Assembly: GCA_029866965.1 (NCBI GenBank)
Contig: CP123444.1
Coordinates: forward strand, 434,001 to 498,000
Direction: 5' to 3'
Length of the DNA: 64,000 nt
From: Flavobacteriaceae bacterium YJPT1-3
Lineage (GTDB): Bacteria; Bacteroidota; Bacteroidia; Flavobacteriales; Flavobacteriaceae
Below are positions 35,700 to 44,178 of the stretch, one piece after another (the first letter of the stretch is position 1; each line of letters opens with the position of its first letter). A model generated the notes under the pieces. It worked only from the letters and a program-made list of their open reading frames with translations, was not told the origin of the DNA and did no database searches. The position numbers and the translations under genes are program-made.

Positions 35700-37394
35700 A
35701 TGAAAATGACTCGATTCCTACTACTTCTGGCAGTAGCGCTCACACCAACTGCGCATGGCCTGGCGCAAAAGTCAAAAGGCACTAGTGTAACCATCCCAAA
35801 AATCAGTTATCCGGAGTACCCAACACCTGACAATGTAGAAACCTATATGGTTGCCATTGTCAACAAGGAAGGTCAAGCCCTGCCGTTTTCGGAGCAGGAA
35901 TTGCAAGATGAAGTACAATTTGAAAACTTTAAAGCGGTCGCTGAAGAGGAAAGTCCTGACCTATTTATCGCCTTACAAGGCCTCCAGATTGAAGATATTG
36001 ACGTTACCGTAAAACGAAGCAAGGCCAAGGAGCGCTTTTACCTGAGTATGTTGCCTAAGGAAGGCGCCGTGATTGGTATTCTCACGATGGCTCATGGTGA
36101 AAGTGTTCACTACAACACCTTAGCCATAACCCCAAGAACTACAGCCGATCAGCAAGTGATTCCTGAGACCTTGGAGTTTGACTTTGACGAAGCAGAACAG
36201 TATTTAGAAATTAGTGCTGATGAAAGTCAATTCAAAGGCACTCCTGCCCTGGTTGAGGCCTACACTAAACAAGTCTTGGGCCCTGACTTTGTAAACACAA
36301 GATTGGCTCCCTACCTCTATGAACTTTACGACACACGCGCGGAGACTTATGCAGAGCGATTGTATTACATTAAGGACAAGAAGAATGACGAGCTTAGCGA
36401 AGAGACGGAACAACAGCTCGAAGCCCTGGAAGCCCTGTCACAGTCTCTATCTAAAGAAGACATTACCAATGGCGCTTCAGTCTTAGATGCACAGGTTATT
36501 TATTGGAAAGGACTACTCAGCAGCTACCCAGAGGATAGCAAATCACACCGCGACGTTCGCTGGGGAATTTTGAAAAATCTCTATTATCTCGCTTTGGCCC
36601 AAGGTAAACTCAACGATGCCGTAAACTATCATAACCAAATCGACGAATTGGATATCAATGGGCTGTCTACTGGTTTATTCAAGGCAGAACACAATAGTAA
36701 GGTGGCCGTTCTAGAGAAAAATTTTGATCTCAACACTGGAACTAAGATTGTTCCCGAAAGTTTTGAAAAGGACGAAATGATGAAAAGCTTGGAGGCACGG
36801 GAAGAGGCCTTTGCGAACAATATCGAAAAGAAAGAAGGACTCATCATCACTACGGAAGGTGAAAAATTGGAAGGACTAATTACGCTGTCATTTATTCTTC
36901 CGCCTTCTGATGAGCCCGGTACGATGATCAATCTGGATGGTGATCAAACCGCTAAGATTGTTTATTTAACTTATGAAAATGACAAGGGCAAAACGAAAAC
37001 CAAAGGATATAAGGCAAGAAAAGTGCAACGCGTCGAAGTTGACGGAAAAGTATTTGCACCAGTCAACCCGGCCGCAGACGAATTGGATACCGCAGTCAAC
37101 ATTGCTAATTTGAGCTTTAATAATACTGTCTTTATGCAGGAAGTACATACTACCGATGCTGTCATCCTATATAAAGATTTGACCAAGCCAGACGCTTATT
37201 TCTTTAAGTTTCCCGAAGACAAAAAGGCTGCTCAACTGGAGGAGAACTTCGGTGGTAATTTCAATGAGGTGACCGCAGAAACCTTTAGTGCTTGTCCAGA
37301 ACTTTCTGAGCGTATCGCAAATGGTGAATTTCAATCGAACGAAGCCGATCTAATTAAAATCGTAGACGCCTTTAATACTTGTCAATCCAACTAA
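35700..37394 (+). CDS. Secreted protein of unknown function in the rodA insertion
   Basis: A 564-residue protein with a signal peptide (FLLLLAVALTPTAHGLAQ). The N-terminal third is acidic and beta-rich. The middle (about 255-340) is helical and TPR-like (IYWKGLLSSYPEDSK, LKNLYYLALAQGKLNDAVNY). A domain starting near 375 (GLIITTEGEKLEGLITLSF) resembles the gel-like stress/cell-surface modules common in flavobacterial exported proteins. Two Cys occur near the end (SACPEL and NTCQSN). There is no T9SS C-terminal domain that I recognise. I do not know the family. It is the sole gene of a segment that appears to have been imported; it has its own promoter and terminator. Confidence 0.7.
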   Translation: MKMTRFLLLLAVALTPTAHGLAQKSKGTSVTIPKISYPEYPTPDNVETYMVAIVNKEGQALPFSEQELQDEVQFENFKAVAEEESPDLFIALQGLQIEDIDVTVKRSKAKERFYLSMLPKEGAVIGILTMAHGESVHYNTLAITPRTTADQQVIPETLEFDFDEAEQYLEISADESQFKGTPALVEAYTKQVLGPDFVNTRLAPYLYELYDTRAETYAERLYYIKDKKNDELSEETEQQLEALEALSQSLSKEDITNGASVLDAQVIYWKGLLSSYPEDSKSHRDVRWGILKNLYYLALAQGKLNDAVNYHNQIDELDINGLSTGLFKAEHNSKVAVLEKNFDLNTGTKIVPESFEKDEMMKSLEAREEAFANNIEKKEGLIITTEGEKLEGLITLSFILPPSDEPGTMINLDGDQTAKIVYLTYENDKGKTKTKGYKARKVQRVEVDGKVFAPVNPAADELDTAVNIANLSFNNTVFMQEVHTTDAVILYKDLTKPDAYFFKFPEDKKAAQLEENFGGNFNEVTAETFSACPELSERIANGEFQSNEADLIKIVDAFNTCQSN

Positions 37395-37419
37395 TCGTCA
37401 ACTAGACGAAGATTATTCT

Positions 37420-37451
37420 AAAAGCCATGAATTTCATTTTTCATGGCTTTT
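37420..37451 (+). terminator. Terminator of the inserted gene, fused to the rodA remnant
   Basis: Stem AAAAGCCATGA/TCATGGCTTTT with a ten-base loop. Its last T residues are also the first codon (TTT) of the displaced RodA end, so the junction of imported and resident DNA probably lies in this T tract. Confidence 0.7.
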
Positions 37452-37493
37452 ATCTTTATCAAACTTGACGGAAACCGATTGAATGAATGGTAA
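37449..37493 (+). pseudogene. Displaced 3' end of rodA (14 codons plus stop)
   Basis: Reads FIFIKLDGNRLNEW-stop, identical in protein to the end of RodA at 35468-35512. Nine of 14 sense codons and the stop differ, all without amino-acid change (12 of 45 bases). The frame is preceded by terminator sequence, not by rodA. It ends seven bases before the convergent nuclease gene. This is the expected scar if rodA and the nuclease gene were once adjacent and the segment between them arrived later. Confidence 0.8.
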
Positions 37494-37499
37494 GTCGAT

Positions 37500-38297
37500 C
37501 TACTTCCAATAAGTAGATGACCGTTCCAGTTGTTGCTCCAAATCATCATCCATCTGTGCGAAAAAGTCAATACCGGTAAGTTCCTCTATTTCATCAACCG
37601 AGACTACAAAGGCTGATAACGGCTGATTACTTTCCTGATGATCGATCAAAAATGCCACCATCCGGGGATTGGACTCCTGCGGATTCAATATGATTTTATA
37701 ATACTGTTCAGGCACATCTACACCCTCTTCCCCTATTTCTTCTAGTCCGCCGGTCAATACGCCCCCGGTAACCACAAAGAGCTTCTTGTACTTTCTAGCC
37801 CATCTTCTGGTCTGAATTTCCAGCCGGTTCCAGATCCCTGCATTAAAGTCGTTACGCTGCGGACTGATATTGCTCGTCAGGAAGGTCTCATCATAAGCTT
37901 CCTTTGAAAAACGTCTGTCTCCCGCCGGACATAAATGGCCTCGGTCATAGCCGGAATTTTTGTAATTCCGCCAATGCGCGGCACCACTTGGGACGGCCAA
38001 GTCAACCTCAAAATAGGGCCGCTTGCGATCCTCATCAGAAAGGTGCTCCCGGCGTAACTCATAAGCCACCCACTCTGCCTGCTCATGAGGCTCACTATAA
38101 GACAACGAATAGTACTCGTGATGAACAATCTGCCCTGTTGTGGAGCTTGGCAACCAGGTCGTATGGGTCGTAGATTTGAGGATTTTCCCTTCTTCGATTA
38201 AGGGCTGGCGCTCACGTTGATCCAGATAACGCTCTGCCCAATAAATCAAGAGCACTGCGATGAGCATAAAGAGAGGGTATAGATATTTACGAGACAT
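37500..38297 (-). CDS. DNA/RNA non-specific endonuclease
   Basis: A 265-residue beta-beta-alpha-metal nuclease. It has an N-terminal membrane anchor or uncleaved signal (YLYPLFMLIAVLLIYWAE) and then the catalytic motif YDRGHLCPAGDR near residue 117 with the metal-binding Asn in SNISPQRNDFN. The nuclease thus acts in the periplasm or outside, for nutrient DNA use or removal. It is the third gene of the unit with the peptide permease and the tail-specific protease (2 bases after the permease). Confidence 0.9.
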   Translation of the reverse strand: MSRKYLYPLFMLIAVLLIYWAERYLDQRERQPLIEEGKILKSTTHTTWLPSSTTGQIVHHEYYSLSYSEPHEQAEWVAYELRREHLSDEDRKRPYFEVDLAVPSGAAHWRNYKNSGYDRGHLCPAGDRRFSKEAYDETFLTSNISPQRNDFNAGIWNRLEIQTRRWARKYKKLFVVTGGVLTGGLEEIGEEGVDVPEQYYKIILNPQESNPRMVAFLIDHQESNQPLSAFVVSVDEIEELTGIDFFAQMDDDLEQQLERSSTYWK

Positions 38298-38299
38298 GA

Positions 38300-39397
38300 C
38301 TAGTTTTTTACATCCAAAGCATCGCGTAACGCATTACCGATCAGCATAAAGGCCATTACCAGGATCATGATCGCCAGGCCGGGAATGATGGCTAGATACG
38401 GCTTCCCCAGGATGATATAGGAGTAATGATCTTTGATCATGGCTCCCCAACTGGGCGTTGGTGGCTGGGCTCCGATACCCAAAAAACTAAGGCCGCTTTC
38501 AATAAGAATGGCCGAGGCAAAATTGGCAGCCGCGATCACAATAACCGGTGCCATGACATTGGGGAGTATGTGTCGTTTGATAATCCTAAAGTCGGTAAAC
38601 CCCAAAGCTCGTGCCGCGGTAACGTATTGAAGCTGTTTGACCCCCATCACCTGCCCGCGTACTACCCGTGCTACTTCTACCCACATGGTTAGACCCACCG
38701 CGATAAATACCTGCCAAAAGCCCTTCCCAAGGGCTAGAGTAATGGCAATGACGAGTAGTAAGGTGGGAATCGACCAGGTCACATTGATGATCCACATAAT
38801 CAGGGCATCAACTTTTCCACCAAAGTAACCGGCAGCCGCTCCAAGCGTAATTCCAATAAGCAAGGAGATCAATACGGCAACAAACCCGATGCTGAATGAT
38901 ATACGTGCCCCGATCAGCATTCTACTCAGGAGATCACGACCGTACTTGTCTGTTCCTAATATAAAATGACGTTGCTGTACCTGTGCTTTCGCGAAAGCGA
39001 TATCCCCACCATAAACTGATAATGGGACGCTTTTTTGAACTTCCTCATCGACAGCATTGAAGGGAATATAATTCAGCTGATCACCATCGATGGTGTACGA
39101 TTCGATCGGTATCTCTGTGGCACTATCCCTATCGCCAAAAAAGAAAGACTGCAAAAAAGATTCTTCTGTTTCAACAGCACCGGGAACCCGCAACATCAGT
39201 ACTTCAAAACCGGGCGGCTTCGAATGGATAGACAAGTGCATTTGATTAGCATTTTGAGAGTCATCCGGAGCCAGAGCGTAGGCAAATAAGGCTAGAAATC
39301 CACACAATACGATGACGCTCAAACTCAAAACGCCCCAAAAATTTCGTTTGAACTTTTGGAGCGCTTGTCCGGTGAGTGAACGCGGCGTCTGAGCCAT
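38300..39397 (-). CDS. Peptide/nickel-type ABC transporter permease (DppC/OppC)
   Basis: A 365-residue permease with an OppC-type N-terminal helix (LSLSVIVLCGFLALFAYA), a long periplasmic insert of about 85 residues, and the BPD-transport domain (about 150-360) with the coupling-loop motif ALGFTDFRIIKRHILPNV. It lies alone here, without its DppB partner, ATPases or binding protein, which must be elsewhere. One exact palindrome copy encodes AFAKA in the insert. It is five bases after the protease gene. Confidence 0.9.
   Translation of the reverse strand: MAQTPRSLTGQALQKFKRNFWGVLSLSVIVLCGFLALFAYALAPDDSQNANQMHLSIHSKPPGFEVLMLRVPGAVETEESFLQSFFFGDRDSATEIPIESYTIDGDQLNYIPFNAVDEEVQKSVPLSVYGGDIAFAKAQVQQRHFILGTDKYGRDLLSRMLIGARISFSIGFVAVLISLLIGITLGAAAGYFGGKVDALIMWIINVTWSIPTLLLVIAITLALGKGFWQVFIAVGLTMWVEVARVVRGQVMGVKQLQYVTAARALGFTDFRIIKRHILPNVMAPVIVIAAANFASAILIESGLSFLGIGAQPPTPSWGAMIKDHYSYIILGKPYLAIIPGLAIMILVMAFMLIGNALRDALDVKN
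38985..38998. repeat. GCTTTCGCGAAAGC palindrome, exact copy 4
   Basis: Perfect 14-base palindrome within the periplasmic insert of the DppC-like permease gene, read as AFAKA. Confidence 0.9.
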
Positions 39398-39402
39398 AAA
39401 GA

Positions 39403-41562
39403 TTAATCCTTAACAGCGGCTAGCTCGCGTCTACGAATATTATTCAACTTCATATCTTCCAATACATTGATCGCTTCTTCAATGTACACATCTTGAGCCA
39501 GGTCTTCGTGCCAACGCTCGCGCTTTTCTTTTAAAATGGTATCATTGGCAAACAACGCTTCTTCGTGGCTTAATGATTTAAAGGTTAAGCTGGAATTATA
39601 ATCTTCCAGGGCTTTAAAGCGTTCGGCTTCAGCGTCGTTCTTTTCCAGTCTGGCTTTATACCCTGACCAACTTAGCGGCCATATCGATTCGTCACGCTTT
39701 TTTCTTATCCATTGAGCGTACTCATCGATCAATTGCAATTGACTGTTCTGAGCCATACGGGCTTTACTGTTGGCAATATTTTCTTTAAAGTCAATGTATC
39801 CGTCCCATTTTTTATAGTCGGCTTTCGCGATCTTATCCCAGGGAAGCGGATCATTGAGATCACGCTCGCCAACGTCTACATAGCTATAACGATCTGGAAC
39901 CACCACATCGCTCTTCACTCCTTCCAATTGGGTGGATCCTCCGTTGATACGATAAAACTTCTGGGTCGTGATCTTCAAGGCTCCCATATCCCCAAAATCA
40001 GTATTACGGGCGGCCATATTGAGATCGACCACATTTTGAACAGTTCCTTTACCGTAAGTTTGTTTGCTTCCTATGATGATGGCACGCTCGTAATCCTGCA
40101 TGGCTGCTGCCAGAATTTCACTGGCGGAGGCAGATATTTCGTTAACTAAAATCACCAGAGGACCATCCCATAAAATAGAATCATCACGGTCGCTCAACAC
40201 TTGCCCGTCTTCCCCATTGGAGCGTACCTGTACCACTGGACCTTCTTTGATGAATAAGCCGGCGATATCAACCACGGTCTTCAACGAACCCCCTCCATTA
40301 TTTCTTAAGTCAAGCACCAGACCTTCTACACCTTGCTCTTTTAAACGAATGATCTCATCACGTACGTCTGAAGCGGCATTACGCTCCTTGTAATCCTGCA
40401 TATCGAAATAAAACTTAGGCAGATTAATCACTCCGAATTTGCGATCTTCTTTATCAAGTACAGCTGTTTTAGCATAGGTCTCTTCCAATTCCACCACATC
40501 ACGAGTGATGACGATATTCTCTACAGAGCCATCAATTTTCTTCTTTACATTCAAGGTGACCTTAGTTCCTTTCGGACCTTTGATCAATTTGATAGCGTCC
40601 TCCAGACGCATCCCTACGATAGGCGTCGCCATGGTCTCATCTTCTTGAGCGACTTTAAGGATAATATCGCCTTCTTCCAGCTCTTCCCCTCTCCAGGCCG
40701 GACCACCGGAAATGATCTCAGTCACATGGATTTCTCCGCTCTTTTTCTGAAGTCGGGCGCCAATCCCCTCAAATTGACCACTGATCTGAAGATCAAAACG
40801 GTCTTTATCGAGTGGTGCCAGGTAATAAGAATGAGGATCAAACTCCATGACAATGGCGTTGATGTAGACTGAAAAATAGTCCTTGCGCTGAAGATCCTCA
40901 GTAAACTCGAAGTATTCTTCCATGGCATCTTTGGTAATCTCTCGAGCCTCTTCTTCTAATTCAGCTAAGGATTTCTCTTCGACCTCTTCTCCTTCTTCTA
41001 ATTTTTTATTCTGCTCTTCGACCTTGTCGTATAGCGTGGCCAGCGTACTTAATTTCAACTGCTTTCTCCAACGCTCCTTGAGTTCGCGTTTATTCTTTAC
41101 AAAATCAAGCTCTTCATAATCGGTATTCAATTCTTCCTCTTGATCCAGATCAAAGGGTTCACGCAGTACTTCCTGATAGATTTCCTGGGCATCAGCGATA
41201 CGCTGCAGCATACGCTCGTGGGCCATATCAAAAAAGGTAATCTCTTTATTAGCGATCTGTTCGTCGATCTGATCCTTGTACTTTGCGAATTCTTTAATGT
41301 CACTTTCTAAAAAGTACCGTTTAGCAGGATCTAAAGCCGCTATAAATTCTTCGAATACTTGTTCCGAAAAATCATCATTAACTTCTTTGGCATCGTAGTG
41401 GTAACGGTCGAGTACGTAGGTAATTAAATCGACCAGTAGCTTGTCTTTATCAGGATTGTCAAAGCTTTTGGTGGTAAAGCTGCAGGAGGCAGCCGCAAAC
41501 AAAGCGATGAGCACAAGTACTTTCAAATTTCTTTTCATAGTCATTACAATAGTGTTCTTCAT
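39403..41562 (-). CDS. Carboxy-terminal (tail-specific) processing protease, S41 family
   Basis: A 719-residue periplasmic lipoprotein protease of the Prc type. The lipobox is AAASC near residue 27; the exact start among Met1, Met7 and Met9 is unsure. The N-terminal helical domain (about 30-230) is followed by a PDZ domain (about 240-330), the S41 core with the Ser-Lys dyad (SASASEILAAA near 480 and YGKGTVQ near 503) and a C-terminal DUF3340-like part. Prc removes or trims envelope proteins, including cell-wall enzymes in E. coli. First gene of the unit with the permease and nuclease. Confidence 0.93.
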   Translation of the reverse strand: MKNTIVMTMKRNLKVLVLIALFAAASCSFTTKSFDNPDKDKLLVDLITYVLDRYHYDAKEVNDDFSEQVFEEFIAALDPAKRYFLESDIKEFAKYKDQIDEQIANKEITFFDMAHERMLQRIADAQEIYQEVLREPFDLDQEEELNTDYEELDFVKNKRELKERWRKQLKLSTLATLYDKVEEQNKKLEEGEEVEEKSLAELEEEAREITKDAMEEYFEFTEDLQRKDYFSVYINAIVMEFDPHSYYLAPLDKDRFDLQISGQFEGIGARLQKKSGEIHVTEIISGGPAWRGEELEEGDIILKVAQEDETMATPIVGMRLEDAIKLIKGPKGTKVTLNVKKKIDGSVENIVITRDVVELEETYAKTAVLDKEDRKFGVINLPKFYFDMQDYKERNAASDVRDEIIRLKEQGVEGLVLDLRNNGGGSLKTVVDIAGLFIKEGPVVQVRSNGEDGQVLSDRDDSILWDGPLVILVNEISASASEILAAAMQDYERAIIIGSKQTYGKGTVQNVVDLNMAARNTDFGDMGALKITTQKFYRINGGSTQLEGVKSDVVVPDRYSYVDVGERDLNDPLPWDKIAKADYKKWDGYIDFKENIANSKARMAQNSQLQLIDEYAQWIRKKRDESIWPLSWSGYKARLEKNDAEAERFKALEDYNSSLTFKSLSHEEALFANDTILKEKRERWHEDLAQDVYIEEAINVLEDMKLNNIRRRELAAVKD

Positions 41563-41686
41563 CTAACGTACAAACTACATAAAAAACTGTGCCAGCTTTA
41601 AAAATTGTAGCTAATAATTTGTTAAACCAGAAAAACGGGCTAAGGCGTCTAATTTACGTAATTTTAGCTGGAATCAAATTACTGCT

Positions 41687-42463
41687 ATGACAAACAAAAA
41701 ACCATTGATTCTGGTCACCAATGATGACGGAATTACCGCTCCTGGAATACGCGCCTTGATTGAGGTCATGAAAACCCTGGGAGATGTGGTGGTCGTGGCT
41801 CCGGACAGTCCGCAAAGCGGAATGGGTCACGCTATTACGATCAATGACACTATATACTGCGACCCGGTCACCTTGCACAAGGATCAGGATCATAAAGAAT
41901 ACAGCTGCTCAGGCACTCCTGCCGACTGCGTCAAACTAGGTACTCAGGAGATCATTCATCGCAAACCAGATCTCTGTGTTAGCGGCATCAACCACGGTTC
42001 CAACTCATCGATCAACGTGATTTATAGCGGAACCATGAGTGCTGCGGTTGAAGCGGGTGTGGAGGGGATTCCGGCTATTGGATTCTCCTTACTGGATTAT
42101 TCGCTGGACGCCGACTTTGAGCCGACTAAAAAATTTGTAAAACAAATTACTCAGAGCGTGTTGGAACACGGCCTACCCAAGGGTGTGGTGCTCAATGTCA
42201 ACATCCCTAAATTGAAGGAAAAAGAGATTAAAGGTATCAAGATTTGTCGACAGGCCAGAGCGCATTGGTCAGAAGATTTTGACAAAAGGCAAAATCCTCA
42301 GGGAAGAAATTACTACTGGCTGACGGGAAAATTCATCAATGAAGATCGCGGGGAAGATACCGATGAATGGGCCTTGAGTAATGGCTATGTTTCGGTGGTT
42401 CCAATACAGTTCGATCTGACCGCACATCATGCCATCCAGGACCTCAACAGCAGAGACTGGTAA
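41687..42463 (+). CDS. surE: 5'/3'-nucleotidase SurE
   Basis: A 258-residue metal-dependent survival protein. Its active-site residues are visible: ILVTNDDGITAPGI near the start with the Asp pair, the Ser in SPQSGMGHA, and the Asn in SGINHGSNSS. It removes phosphate from nucleoside monophosphates. It precedes lpxB by 58 bases on the same strand. Confidence 0.96.
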   Translation: MTNKKPLILVTNDDGITAPGIRALIEVMKTLGDVVVVAPDSPQSGMGHAITINDTIYCDPVTLHKDQDHKEYSCSGTPADCVKLGTQEIIHRKPDLCVSGINHGSNSSINVIYSGTMSAAVEAGVEGIPAIGFSLLDYSLDADFEPTKKFVKQITQSVLEHGLPKGVVLNVNIPKLKEKEIKGIKICRQARAHWSEDFDKRQNPQGRNYYWLTGKFINEDRGEDTDEWALSNGYVSVVPIQFDLTAHHAIQDLNSRDW

Positions 42464-42521
42464 ACGGACTTTAAACGAATGGATTACGCAACCTTTTTAA
42501 GAAAACTGTATCTTATACATT

Positions 42522-43655
42522 ATGAAGTACTACATCATCGCAGGAGAAGCAAGTGGTGATCTGCATGGCGCCAATTTGATGAAGGCCTTAGGCGAGGAAG
42601 ATCCGGAGGCTGAATTTCGCGTTTGGGGTGGAGACCTTATGGAAAAGGCAGGAGGCCAGATAGTCAAGCACTATCGGGATTTAGCTTTTATGGGCTTTAC
42701 CGAGGTGATCATGAATTTGAGGACCATTATTAAGAACATCTCCTTTTGTAAGGAAGACATCGAAAAATTCAATCCCGACGCGCTTATCCTTCTTGATTAT
42801 CCCGGCTTCAATCTGCGTATAGCCAAATGGGCAAAGAAGCAAGGAATCCCAGTGCATTACTACATCTCTCCGCAAATCTGGGCCTGGAAAGAAAGTCGGA
42901 TCAAGGCCATCAAGCGCGATGTTGATCATATGTACGTTATTTTACCTTTTGAGAAGGATTTCTACGAAAAGAAACACAACTTCCCGGTCCATTTTGTGGG
43001 TCACCCCTTGATCGATGCCATCAATGATCGCGAGCAGATCCTTCCGGAAGACTTCCGGGCTGAATTTGATCTGAATGATCAACCCCTCATTGCACTGCTT
43101 CCCGGCAGCCGAAAGCAAGAGATTGAAAAAATGCTCAGTGTCATGCTGACCGTGGTGGATGAATTTCCGGAGCATCAATTCGTAGTCGCCGGAGCCCCGA
43201 GTCAGGATCCCGCTTTTTACGAAAACATCATGAAAGACAGTAAGGCTAAGCTGGTCATGAATCGCACTTACGATCTACTGAGTCTTTCAAGCGCAGCTTT
43301 AGTAACCTCAGGAACCGCTACTCTAGAAACAGCCTTGTTTAAAGTACCCGAAGTGGTGTGCTATAAAGGCGGTAAAATATCTTACCACATTGCCAAGCGG
43401 CTTATTAATCTCGACTTTATTAGTCTGGTCAACCTCATCATGGAGAAAGAGGTGGTTCGCGAACTTATTCAAGATGATTTTAATACTTTTAATCTCAAGA
43501 AGAGTTTAGAACACATTATGGATGGATATCAACGTGCAGTGCTATTTTTGGCCTATTACGACCTGGAGAAACGTCTAGGCGGGCCGGGCGCTAGCCAGAA
43601 AACGGCACAATTGATCGCCTCCGCTACCGCTCAGCAAAAACGCATGCATGGCTAG
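42522..43655 (+). CDS. lpxB: Lipid-A-disaccharide synthase
   Basis: A 377-residue peripheral membrane glycosyltransferase that joins lipid X and UDP-diacylglucosamine. Typical blocks: YIIAGEASGDLHGANLMKAL at the start, HYYISPQIWAWKESRIKAI, LLPGSRKQEIEKMLS, and TSGTATLETAL. The last eight bases overlap the following NlpC/P60 gene, indicating translational coupling. Confidence 0.96.
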   Translation: MKYYIIAGEASGDLHGANLMKALGEEDPEAEFRVWGGDLMEKAGGQIVKHYRDLAFMGFTEVIMNLRTIIKNISFCKEDIEKFNPDALILLDYPGFNLRIAKWAKKQGIPVHYYISPQIWAWKESRIKAIKRDVDHMYVILPFEKDFYEKKHNFPVHFVGHPLIDAINDREQILPEDFRAEFDLNDQPLIALLPGSRKQEIEKMLSVMLTVVDEFPEHQFVVAGAPSQDPAFYENIMKDSKAKLVMNRTYDLLSLSSAALVTSGTATLETALFKVPEVVCYKGGKISYHIAKRLINLDFISLVNLIMEKEVVRELIQDDFNTFNLKKSLEHIMDGYQRAVLFLAYYDLEKRLGGPGASQKTAQLIASATAQQKRMHG

Positions 43656-44121
43656 AATTGCCTTCCTATTCTTACTGGCCTTGGCGCTGACAAGCTGCGG
43701 ATCCTCCCGCAAGGTGATGGATTCAACAAATGACACAGCTTCTCAGGTAGTCGAACAAGCACGATCTTTTGCCGGTACGCCTTATCAGTACGGAGGCACG
43801 ACAAACCGCGGTATGGACTGTTCCGGACTGATCCACACGGCTTTCGCCAAAGAGAATATCATACTTCCCCGGGTCTCTCGAGATATGGCTCGTTATGGGA
43901 AGCCCGTAAAACTGAAGCAGGTTGAAAAAGGAGATCTGCTCTTTTTTGGCACTGGAAAAAATCGAAGGCGGATCAATCATGTAGGCCTGGTTACCGATGT
44001 CACCACTGACGACATTTATTTTATCCATGCGACCACTTCGCGAGGTGTTCTGGAGTCCAGTCTTAGTGAACGCTACTGGAATCGAGCTTTCGTAGAGGCC
44101 AAAACCGTCATCAATCCCTAA
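43648..44121 (+). CDS. NlpC/P60 cell-wall peptidase lipoprotein
   Basis: A 157-residue C40 peptidase. The signal peptide ends in lipobox LALTSC (Cys16 or 17). The catalytic Cys lies in GMDCSGLIHTAF near residue 58, the His in INHVGLVTDV near 111, and a third polar residue His in FIHATTS. It would cut the gamma-D-Glu-diaminopimelate or related bond in the peptidoglycan stem peptide. It overlaps lpxB by eight bases. Confidence 0.93.
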   Translation: MARIAFLFLLALALTSCGSSRKVMDSTNDTASQVVEQARSFAGTPYQYGGTTNRGMDCSGLIHTAFAKENIILPRVSRDMARYGKPVKLKQVEKGDLLFFGTGKNRRRINHVGLVTDVTTDDIYFIHATTSRGVLESSLSERYWNRAFVEAKTVINP

Positions 44122-44178
44122 CTTTTTGCACTAATCGTTTTCAAACGATAAAGAAAATAGCATCCCCTAAATTAGGGT

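Larger units (their letters stand above)
35513..37448 (+). other. Inserted segment between two copies of the rodA 3' end
   Basis: A 1.94-kb segment bounded by the rodA stop on the left and by a displaced copy of the rodA end on the right. It contains a promoter (35613-35644), one secreted-protein gene and a terminator whose 3' arm runs into the displaced copy. No integrase, transposase or terminal inverted repeat is present. A hairpin-like repeat ACCTGCCTG/CAGACAGGT and a small inverted repeat GCAAAT-CCTA-ATTTGC lie near its left end. Inference: gained by recombination anchored in rodA. Confidence 0.6.

Noticed and set aside
44128-44155. Inverted repeat ATCGTTT-TC-AAACGAT between the NlpC/P60 and comEC genes
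   Set aside because: Seven-base stem without a following T run; not a convincing terminator.
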